Shown: positions 46,093-55,410 of the stretch, piece by piece
Layout of the letters: each line of letters begins with the position of its first letter
Numbering within the stretch: the first letter of the stretch is position 1
Source: Ryuthela nishihirai
Lineage: Eukaryota > Arthropoda > Arachnida > Araneae > Heptathelidae
Length of the DNA stretch: 64,000 bases
Reading direction: 5' to 3'
Assembly (NCBI GenBank): GCA_038380435.1
Contig: JAWZYU010000007.1
Span: 87,310,334-87,374,333, forward strand
Notes under the pieces: model-generated
Seen by the model: the letters and a program-made list of their open reading frames with translations, nothing else
Database searches by the model: none
Told to the model about the DNA's origin: nothing
Position numbers and translations under genes: made by a program

Positions 46093-48257
46093 TTGCCGGT
46101 ATCACTATTATCATCATCGTCATCATCATCCTCAAGCAGCCATAGACTACGGAGGTCCAACCAAACCGTGCAATTTAGTTCTCCAAACATATCTGTCCTG
46201 TTCTGCATCTGCTGCATCTGGCCACGTACAACAATTCTAACAAGGTCCTGTTTGACATTGTTTGCCCACCGCAACCTAGACCTACCCCTCTTCTTGAGGC
46301 CTTTAGGAACACTGTTCATAACCCTATTCGTCAATCTATAATTATCCATACGGGCAACATGGCCAAACCAACGGAGTCTCTCTCTGCACAATATGCTGCT
46401 TAAAGGTGGTTGCAGACTCTTTTGCCTGACCTCATTATTAGTTACAAAGTTGAACCACCTAATGCCTAAAATCAAAAGCATCTAGTTTCCTGTTATCTTC
46501 TTTACAAAGTGTCCAGTTTCACTACCATAACTAACCCTGGAAAGAACCAAGCTATTATACAGTCTAATTTTAGTATTTAGGTGCATACGCCTATTTCTCC
46601 ACACTCTCTATAGATTCTTAAAAGTCTTGGCAGCAATCCCTATTCATCTGTTACTTTCATGCCGCACATCACCATTATCTGTTACATAGCTCCCAAGATA
46701 ATTAAACTGTGACACCTGCTCAAGACTGCAACCATTCAGATTAACTGAATCAAGCCTGTCTGACCAATTTTCATTACTTTAGTTTTCTCTCTGTTTATAA
46801 CCAAACCTACTCTACTACCAGTTTCATCAATAGCTCGAGTGAGAGAGTTCATCTCATCAACATCATTTGCCAAAAGGGCTAAATCATCAGCATAATCTAA
46901 ACCAGAAATTTTCGTATCTCCAGCCCATTTAAGGACAAAATCGTTTCCTTGAAGTGAATTTTGCATAACATAATCAAGAACCAAACTAAAGAGAAAACGA
47001 CCCAAAATGGACCCTTATCGAACAACAGAAGTAATGCTAAACCAATTGCTACAAGACTTACCAACTCTCACACACGACTCAGTGTTATTATAGAGAGATT
47101 TCATTATGTTAACTAACTTGTCTGGTATACCATATGATTTCGCAATCAACCACAAATTATGACGATCAACAGAGTCGAAAGCCTTTTTGAAATCAACAAA
47201 ACTAGCTACCAAAGGTTTCTGAAACTCTAAACATTTCTCAAGAATCAGCCTAAATGAAAATATCTGATCCACACATCCCGTACCACTTCTGAGTCCACAT
47301 TGCTCATCACGCAATTGACGTCAACCAGATTCTTAATTCTATTAAGCACAATCATGGAAAGAACTTTACCTGGAACAGAAAGTAGGCCTATGCCCCAATA
47401 GTTATCACAAGAACTGCGATCACGTTTTTTGAAAATAGGGATAATAATAGCTCTGGTAAAATCCTTAGGAACCATGCCTTTATCATAAAAAATATTCAGA
47501 ATTTCAGTCATTCAAGTGGTAACCGAAACATTCCCAGCTCTACGTATTTCCGTAGTAATTTCATCTACCCCTGGGGATTTATGTAGTTTAAGTTTAGAAA
47601 CAGCCAAATTAACTTCTGATTGTGTTATAGGGCCAATATTAAAGCCACCAATGCATCTATCATCATTGCAAACAATGGGAATAGAACTAACCACACTGTT
47701 TAGAATATTATTGAAATGCTCAGCCCACCTAGCCATGACAGAATCCTCACCTTCTATAACCTTACCTTGCTTATCCTTCAATCCCTGTATACCTGTCCGT
47801 TTTCTACCACACAAAACATTAACTCTCTGGTACAGCTCTCTGCTTTTATGCTGTCTAACTGTTTCCTCGGCTTTGTCAGCCAAGCCATCAAGTCAGAGAT
47901 TCTTATCAGCTAATCTTTTACACGTTTATTAAGTTCTCTGTAATGTTTTCTATTAGGATTAGTAGGGTATTGATTAAGGACATTCCTTCAGTTCTTCCTT
48001 TCTGAAATAAGCTCAAGTGCCTAATCTCTCAAATAATTCTGTCTCTTCTGCTCCTTTTTTCCTAAAAGAGTACTGTTAGTTTCCAAAAAAGCCTGTTTAG
48101 AACGGTCCCATTCTTTCTGAACTTCAGTAGTAAGCAAACCATGACTGAATAACCTATCATGGGTCATAATGACTAAGTTGTCATAATGATTAAGTAATGG
48201 TCATTATGACTCATGATATAATAACTAATGATATAATGAGATCTTAGTCATTAAGAC

Positions 48258-48296
48258 CCATGATATAATGACTAAGACTTAGTCATTATATCATGG
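48258..48296. repeat. Perfect 19-bp palindrome with 1-bp spacer
   Basis: CCATGATATAATGACTAAG, one A, then its exact reverse complement. It sits in a 48160-48300 block made of repeated TCATAATGACTAAG-like phrases in both orientations, between the endonuclease and linker parts of the LINE. Confidence 0.97.
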
Positions 48297-48583
48297 ATCT
48301 TTCAGAGCTTCAGTATTAAAGGTAAAGTTTAGGTTGGAAGACACTTTTAACATGGTAATGGTCAGATCCAATTTCAGCTCCCATACATGACCTGGTATTC
48401 CTAACAGAACTAGCCCATTTGCTGTTAATAAATATATAATCAATCATATTCTTATGCAGTCCTTCAGTTGAAACCCGTGTGTGCTTATGCATGTCGCGGT
48501 GTTTGTAATAAGTGTTAATTATTCTGAATCCATTGAGTTTACTTACCTGTAGGAAACGTTGCCCATTAACATTGCAGCTAACA

Positions 48584-48787
48584 AGGAGATATTACTGTTG
48601 TTCTAGGTGACTTCAAAGCCAAAGTTGGTACTGACTCTGACTTTTGGGGAGGAGTAATAGGCCCTTTTGGTATTATTAGCTGCAATGGCAACTAACAATA
48701 CCAAAAGGGCCTATCACCCCTCCCCAAAAGTCAGAGTCAGTACCAACTTTGGCTTTGAAGTCACCTAGAACAACAGTAATATCTCCT
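48584..48787. repeat. Foldback: 96-bp inverted duplication in the LINE endonuclease
   Basis: 48584-48680 is the reverse complement of 48692-48787 with only a few mismatches; the arms are separated by about 11 bp. Both arms encode VLGDFKAKVGTDSDFWGG, one on each strand. The endonuclease reading resumes (SCNVNGQRFLQV) beyond the left arm, so the extra arm is an insertion in place. Confidence 0.95.
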
Positions 48788-49890
48788 TTCTTGACAGAAT
48801 TTAAAAAAAAATATCTTGAAGTCCGTAAAACCTATCCTTCTCATCCTCATCGGCATCCTCAATGGGGGTATAGTCGCAGATAACATACAAGTCTTTAATG
48901 CTTGTCTGAAATTTTTCTGCGAGAAATCTTTCATTAATGCACTCATATCCTAGAAGAGCATCACTAGCGTCTCTGCTGAAAAGCAGACCCACGCCTTGGT
49001 GATGCTTATTGTCATTCCTCCCTGAAAAGAGAAATTAAGATTATTTTTAAGAATCTGACCTTTATCTGTCTATCTGTTCTCTTGCAAGACGAGAATATCT
49101 AAATTATAACGGTGGAATTCTTGTGTGAGGACATCAAGAGAAAAAGCTCTGCGCAAAGCCTTCACATTCCAACTACCTATGGAGAGAAAATGGTTAGTGG
49201 GATGTTTAATAAACTATGTTTATTGAAAGAGGGAATTCCGACAATATCAAACAGCCCGCTAATCGCAGGCATGGGGCAAATACCCGTTCCACCATTACTG
49301 AAGGCTGAAGCCATCTACACTGGAAGATTTCCTCCAATGTAGAATTTTATTATGCCAGTAGAAGAAAAGAGTTCGGGTGCCTGCGATGACCTCTGCTCAG
49401 GATTATCCACCAGCTGATAAACATATCCTGTGATTCTAGTCACTTGGGACTGTCAACCCACAAACAAACAGAAAACAGAGCGAAGATTTTCCCTCCACAG
49501 AAGCTCACCAGTGCAGCAAAATTAGGATTCATAATCCAGCTCAATCCCTTAATCCAGTCCAGTAGGTTTATATGGTCAGCATCAGGACCCTGTGCGGTTG
49601 ACCACTCCTCAGCAGGGTAGGAAAAAAGAAAAGTAACCATAGTTGTTCAGATCAGTAGGCCACACTAATGTGGTAGTCCTCTCCTTCCGTTCGTTCACTT
49701 CCACAATAGAGTATCTTTCTGAAAGGTACTAACGGCCTGCACCACGAGAAGTCGGGGTCGGACTTTAGGTGCTCTGCCTGGCCGGTTCTCTGCATCATCA
49801 CAGAGGATTGGTGCATAGCTCTCCATCCAGTGACTATCTAGCTACCAACTATCAATTAGTCGTAATCCCTTCTCAGTAGCAAGAGTGAAG

Positions 49891-51094
49891 AGCAGTGAGC
49901 CGTTTTTCACGTGCTGGTCACAAGCTTCAGAGGAGCAATGCTGAGCAGTTGAAGTGCCAAATTAGTGTTGTGCAGTGGGGAGGAGGGGTGCGGCCGGTTG
50001 GCCATTGGTGTTGGGGTGGGGGGACACGTAGCAAGATGCTCCAAGCTACAGGAGGAAAAGGTGTGCTAAAGTTGCAACATCTGTTTCGGAAGCCAAAAAT
50101 TTCGAGGGTTTAACGGAAAGTAACCTGAGTTTTGGAGTGGAGGGAGGAGACAATGAACGCGGGGTCGAACTGGGGGACTACCTTGCCATCAAGGATGATT
50201 ATAGCAAGGGCGGTTAATAATTTTTTTTCTGCTGCCCTTTAAGAAGATAGTTATTTTCCCTAGTGACCATAGATGTACTGATAGGCCCCATATCATCTGT
50301 GCTGGGTTTTGTTTTAAAAAATGCAGTGGTCAGCAGTGACTTTAGTTCTAGTAGGACAAATTCTTGAATGAGGAGGCCTGTAAAAGCTAGGAGTTGCTTC
50401 TAGGATTCTTCTCTGTCCTATATGTCGCAAATGGAAAAAAATATGTTATATAGAGAATATATATATATATTTCCGTATGTGGGGAAAATGGATTAGAGAT
50501 AATATATTTGGTACTACGTATGCTTAACTTTCATTACAAATTTTATGCAAGTGAACATAAATTACAAAAACCTACGGAAGTGTTAAAATAAAAGTATACC
50601 GTATAATTATAATTGGAACAATAGGCAAAACGTATACTTATAAAATTAAATGAGTCTTTTTCTCAAATTTTTGACTAGCAAAAAACACATAAATTTAATG
50701 ATTGAAATTGAAATTTTAACCACAGAAGAAGTCCTAGTTTCGCACCTGCGTAAATTAGCATCTATGTAAAATAATTATAGATAATACTTGTTGAAATAAA
50801 TCTGAATTTGAACGGACAAACAAACGGACGACGACAAAGCAAAAATATTAGCGCGCTTTTTGTTGCTTTTCTCCTTTTTGAAGTTAAAATGAGTAGCATG
50901 CGAACCCTAGCGGGCGGGGGGCTGTTCTCAGGGAAAATCCCAGACTACTTCTCGCCAAGGGTCAAATTTGGTTTAGGATCGGTGTTGACCGTTAGGGTCA
51001 ATTTCCATGTATTTGCCCGGGCTGATTTTTGCTCCCAATCCGCCCTTGCTAATAGCGAAGACATTTTAACAAAAAATCTCATCAGCAGTGCTTA
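49891..51094. other. Spacer, nothing firmly recognised
   Basis: G-rich stretch near 49975-50030, an (AT)n run near 50458-50472, otherwise AT-rich. No gene supported. Confidence 0.4.
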
Positions 51095-51256
51095 GCTCAA
51101 TGCAATGTCTTTTTTTTTACTTGCAATTTGTCTTACCTAAAACAACATCACAACATTTTTATATTCGCTTTGTAATCATTATTTACCATGTTATGTAGAC
51201 AATAACAACATTTACTTTGCGAATCAGTGCTGCGCGTCTGCTGTAGTTTATGCAAA
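51095..51256. repeat. Dispersed repeat, copy 2
   Basis: Partner of 41885-42060. It abuts the target duplication of the hAT element that follows. Confidence 0.7.
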
Positions 51257-51273
51257 GTCTCCAGCAGGACGGG

Positions 51274-51662
51274 TTGTGTTGGGTTGTTTTACTCTGAGCG
51301 GCACTTTTTTGCACACCATGGGCTAAATGGCCAGGTCACAAGGACCCGAAGGCTCAGAGAAGGTTGGGGGAGGGGACCCACTGGAACAGCTGTTGGGAGA
51401 CAGATGGTGGTCTCCCGTCAAGGCCATCCAGCGTGTTCATTAACGTGCACAGGGTATGGTTCTCCCGCACACGGGGCCACGACTTAACGTCCCATCCGAC
51501 GGACGACGGCCTTTCCAAGCCCATCGGTGTCCCCTACTGACCGTGGACAAGGCGGGGAATTCTGCGGAGATAAACCTCAACGCTGTCCCAGCTGGGACTC
51601 GAACCTGGGAACTACAGATTACGAGCCTGGCGCGCTACCGACTGAGCCCCCCCCCCCCCCCG
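51274..51662 (-). mobile_element. SINE-A copy 6, full length
   Basis: 389 bp, reverse orientation, with the tRNA-like head at the right (GGTTCGAGTCCCAGCTGGG and TCAGTCGGTAGCGCGCCAGG on the minus strand) and a run of C (G on the minus strand) at the very 5' end. Flanked by a 10-bp duplication GCAGGACGGG (51264-51273 and 51663-51672). Its good preservation suggests a relatively young copy. Confidence 0.95.
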
Positions 51663-51934
51663 GCAGGACGGGATTAAGGTCTTTAGAGGCCCTAAGCACT
51701 TAAACGATTTGGATGCCCCCGTATTATATCTAACTCAACATTCAAAATATCATCAAATATAAACCGTAAAATAAAATTTTATTGTTCTAAACAAAACTTA
51801 CACTTAAGATAGAATATAATGTTTATATTTGTAAATACCCATTTTATTTATTTAAAAAACGTTTTCTCCACTTTTTCTAATAGCAAAGTCTTTGATCACA
51901 TCCTCAAAACTAATTTTCCGTAACACATCTGCCT

Positions 51935-51994
51935 CTATACTTAGTAGAGATAAAGCATCAAGGCAGGCTTGATGCTTTACTCTACTAAGTATAG
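51935..51994. repeat. Hairpin, ~27-bp arms
   Basis: CTATACTTAGTAGAG..AAAGCATCAAG pairs with CTTGATGCTTTACTCTACTAAGTATAG across a 5-bp loop, with one small indel. Further partial copies of the TCTCTACTAAGTAT phrase follow to 52040. Confidence 0.93.
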
Positions 51995-52049
51995 AATACT
52001 AAGTATTTTATCTCTACTAAGTATCTCTACTAAGTATAGAAGCCACCAT

Positions 52050-52437
52050 TTGTTTAGTGCAGTTGTCCCTTTGTTAACCCCACACTTTGTTCAGTGTAGT
52101 TGTCCCTTTGTTAACCCCACCCTTTGTTCAGTGTAGTTGTCCCTTTGTTAACACCACCCTCTGTTCAGTGTAGTTGTCCATTTGTTAACACCATCCTCTG
52201 TTCAGTGTAGTTGTCCCTTTGTTAACACCACCCTCTGTTCAGTGTAGTTGTCCCTTTGTTAACACCATCCTCTGTTCAGTGTAGTTGTCCCTTTGTTAAC
52301 ACCATCCTCTGTTCAGTGTAGTTGTCCCTTTGTTAACACCACCCTCTGTTCAGTGTAGTTGTCCCTTTGTTAACACCACCCTCTGTTCAGTGTAGTTGTC
52401 CCTTTGTTAACACCACCCTCTGTTCAGTGTGAAGCAG
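52050..52437. repeat. 37-bp minisatellite, ~10.5 copies
   Basis: The unit TTCAGTGTAGTTGTCCCTTT plus GTTAACACCACCCTCTG repeats every 37 bp with few changes. Non-coding. Confidence 0.97.
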
Positions 52438-52689
52438 GCTGAAGATCAAGGGAGCCGCGGTTAGATTTTACTGTTTCGTTCATGGAAGGAATGTGGTTCT
52501 AGTTGCAAGTCAACATTACCAGTTTTTTCCAAAAAAAATGGGTACTAAAATATTTAGCTGTTCATGGAATTTTTTTTAAGTCTTGATTTTTTCTCTGTGT
52601 ATTTTTGTGGTGCCCCCTTTCTCCTGATGTCCTAAGCACGTGCTTATTTTGCTTAATTGTCATTCCGGCCCTGGTCTCCGGTTATATCT

Positions 52690-53412
52690 TTAAAATACGT
52701 TTCTAAATCCTTTGCAACACACAGGTCTCCGGTTCGATACCCTTCATAGTGTTTTTTAGTCATTTTTTATGTTATTTGTATTTTTATATTATTTATGTAT
52801 CACCATATTCCTTTGTTTACAATTCATTGTATATGAAAATTAATATATCTAATAATATTTATAGTAAAAGAAATATTTTGTTGAATAATGCGTTTTGAGA
52901 ATAGCTGAAACAAAATGAATGTATGTGAATCACTCTAATTCCACTGCGAAACCTGTTTTTTTTTGTGGCACCTTCTTAAATCATTTTGTTATTTGTGTTC
53001 CTTTCGCAAACCTTTCGGTAACTGATGCTGATTTACCCCATAGATTATAAGTCCTAGCTGAGCCCACGGTAGAATAAGTTTGCTTTTGAAAAAACGTGTT
53101 TTAACACATAACACTGGTTTACAAGGTTTTTATAACATGAACAATTGCAGCTGCCTTTAACTATTTTTAAGGTGCTGATTTCAGATCTGGCTTTAAAAAA
53201 TGGCTAGCCCATCACATTATTTTCTTGTTATTGGTAATTTTGACTCCTATTAAGATCTTCCTATACCAACACCTCCAGGCAACTGGGAGGATGCTAGATA
53301 TTTTACTTTTTGTGGCTGGCAACACTAATTGTCAACACAGACCGCCATTCTTGTTGTTTTCATTCTAGGAGGAACACGTGCTGTACCTTGAAGAGTGAAT
53401 TTTGGCGTTTAC
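52690..53412. other. Spacer with a small duplicated piece of the downstream family
   Basis: At 53255-53298 GATCTTCCTATACCAACACC and the following CAACTGGGAGGA match 54181-54215 inside the pseudogene downstream. Near 52720 a GGTCTCCGGTTCGATACCC phrase resembles a lone tRNA B box. Otherwise nothing. Confidence 0.5.
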
Positions 53413-55410
53413 ATGGCACAAAGACAGCGTCGTGGATTTGTTAATGTGGCAGATAAGTTTTGTTATGTGTGTGGAAATTATATTTTGAAATCCCAGGGTC
53501 GTTATTTGACAAAGATTGTGAAGAAACCCTATAACTTGTATTTTGATGGTCATGTTGGAGATCAGGATGGAGCTCCACATGTGTACTGCATTTCATGCTT
53601 TGTTGGCCTGAGTGAATGGTTGGAAGGTAAGATAAAATCCATATCCTTTGTAGTTCCAATGGTTTGGCATGAGCCAACTAGTCACTTGCAAGATTGTTAT
53701 TTTTGTTTAACTAAAGCAGTGTCTCGCAAACTGTGTGCCGCGAGAGATTTTCAAATTGACACTAGATATTCCACAGATTTCATTTTGACTTGACTTGTGT
53801 TATCGACGTGCTTTAATATCGACGTGCTTTAATAAAAATCTTTCAGATTTTATCAACTGGGATCTTGTAAGTATTTATCAAGCTTTTTCCAAATTTTGGT
53901 ATTAATTTTTGATTATTTCAAGCCATAGAATGGACAAATATTTAAAACAAACACCGAGTTATGAATTAAAGAACGAGAGCAAATCTTCAAGTAAAACCAG
54001 GCTGATGACTTCAACAAAGCGCAAATATAATGACGATTATATAGAGTTTGCTTTTATTCTTTTTTAGGCGTGCCGCGGAAAAAAAATTACATTCAGTGTG
54101 TCGGGCTCTTCAAAAAAGAAAAAAAAAAAATACAACATCCAAATATGCCTTCAGCCATAAGGTCAGTTCCTCATGTAGAAGATCTTCCTATACCAACATC
54201 TCCAACCAACTGGGAGGAGATGGATTCACATTCATCAGAGGAAGACTTTGAGGCACATACAGATCCTGATTCTACATACACCCTTAAAAAGTTAAAAGAG
54301 CCTCATCTCATTCAGCAAAATTAACTGAATGATCTTGTTCGAGACCTAGGACTTTCCAAACAACCAGCTGACGTTTTAGGTTCACGACTTCAAGAGTGGA
54401 ATCTTCTGGCCAAGGGTACCAGAGTTTCTCTGTTCAGAAAGAGACATTTGGCTTTATCTGCTCATTACGAGATGCAAGATGGTTTGTGTTTCTGCACAGA
54501 TATTTTAGGGCTGATGGAAGAAATTGGAACAACTCACGACCCTAAGGAATGGCGTCTGTTTATAGATTCCTAAAAATCCAGCTTAAATGCTGTCTGTTGC
54601 ATAAAGGAAACCAAAACCTTCCGTTCCAGTGGCACACGCTGTGGAAATGAAGGAAACTTATGAAAACATGGAAAAATATTCACTGCTATAAAATATGGCC
54701 ACTTTAAGAGGACAAATGTTGTGCCCTAAAGGTCATATCTCTTGCTCGGGCTCTAAGGAGGTTTCACGAAATTTTGCTGTTTCCTATGTTTGTGGGACAG
54801 TAGGGCCAGAAAACAACACTACAAAAGAAAAGACTGGTCCTAAAGAGATGTATTTATTCCTGGAAAGAGTAATGGGAGGTATAAGCCTCTAATTGTCCCC
54901 TCTGATGCTCTGCTCCCACCACTACACATCAAACTGGGGCTTATGAAAAACTTTGTAAAGGCTGTGGACAAACTGGTAAAGGGTTTTTGCACTTGAATGA
55001 AAAATTTCCAAACTAAGTGATGTCAAACTCAAAAAAGAGATCTTTGTTGGTCCTCAGATTTGGAAGCTATTGAATGATACTGTCTTCGAAGAAAAACTGA
55101 ATATGAAGGAGTGCGCTGCATGGAAATCCTTTATAACTGTGGTCCAGAGTTTTCTGGGGAATCACAAAGAGGAAAACTACCATCAGCTCATTTAAGATCT
55201 TCTCAAAAACTATGAAAATCAGAGATGCCGAATATCTTTGAAGATCCATTTCTTGCACTCGCATCTCGACTTCTTTCCCAAGAAATTAGGGGCTATCAGT
55301 GATGAGCAAAAGGAAAGATTTCACCTGGATATCCGAACCATGGAGGAGAGATTCCAAGGCAGGTGGGACCCAGCAATGATATTTGACAACTGATGGTTCT
55401 TGCAGAAGGA
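53413..55410 (+). pseudogene. Broken copy of a multi-copy arthropod protein family, function unknown
   Basis: It starts MAQRQRRGFVNVADKFCYVC with a CxxC pair, followed by further Cys pairs (YCISC, DCYFC) that suggest a zinc-binding N-terminal domain of ~100 residues. After an interruption the family resemblance resumes (IQHPNMPSAIRSVPH, EDLPIPTSPTNWEE), then DLVRDLGLSKQPADVLGSRL, LLPPLHIKLGLMKNFVKAVD, GPQIWKLLNDTVFEEKLN, KIHFLHSHLDFFPKKLGAIS and RFHLDIRTMEERFQGRW. From general familiarity I recognise these as phrases of a repetitive, uncharacterised protein family found in many arthropod gene sets, probably mobile-element-borne. At least four frameshifts or stops and no introns: a dead copy. 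Confidence 0.7.
53720..54080 (+). mobile_element. hAT (Charlie/ZBED5-like) fragment inside the pseudogene
   Basis: It begins CAGTGTCTCGCAAACTGTG then GCCGCGAGAG, a typical hAT end. It includes the start of a transposase-like frame at 53932 (MDKYLKQTPSYELKN, then KRKYNDDYIEFAF), resembling the N-terminus of ZBED5/Charlie-type transposases, and jumps to a GTGCCGCGG-containing 3' part. It interrupts the host frame between CYFCLTK and the GSS/KKK-IQHPN segment. No clear 8-bp duplication, so the right end is probably eroded. Confidence 0.65.

Larger units (their letters stand above)
46093..49890 (-). pseudogene. Near full-length LINE, endonuclease + reverse transcriptase, decayed
   Basis: A non-LTR retrotransposon read on the minus strand. 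From right to left: a 5' untranslated-like region; an APE-type endonuclease (SWNVKALRRAFSLDVL near 49150, LLFSRDASDALLGYEC, VLGDFKAKVGTDSDFWGG near 48750, and IDYIFINSKWASSVRNTRSC with GAEIGSDHYH near 48400); a linker (MARWAEHFNNILN, KLKLHKSPGVDEIT); reverse transcriptase (LSVPGKVLSMIVLNRI, LRSGTGCVDQIFSFRLILEK, FVDFKKAFDSVDR, LDYADDLALLA); a C-terminal domain (LRWFGHVARMDNYRLTNRVM); and a GAT-rich 3' tail at about 46093-46130. The endonuclease catalytic context and YADD are retained, but many stops and frameshifts are present. A 96-bp inverted duplication interrupts the endonuclease. The clade is uncertain (RTE- or CR1-like). Confidence 0.88.
51265..52673. mobile_element. Non-autonomous hAT element, nested contents
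   Basis: The left end CAGGACGGG (continued after the SINE by ATTAAGGTCTTTAGAGG) and the reversed right end CAGGGCCGGAATGACAATTA form imperfect terminal inverted repeats. They are flanked by an 8-bp duplication: GTCTCCAG (51257-51264) and GTCTCCGG (52674-52681). Inside lie a SINE-A within 10 bp of the left end, a long hairpin and a 37-bp minisatellite. No transposase coding. The matching GCCCTAAGCAC and CCTAAGCACGTGC near the two ends add support. Confidence 0.78.

Noticed and set aside
52050..52437. Possible CRISPR-like array
   Set aside because: Uniform 37-bp tandem units with no spacers, inside a eukaryotic hAT element.
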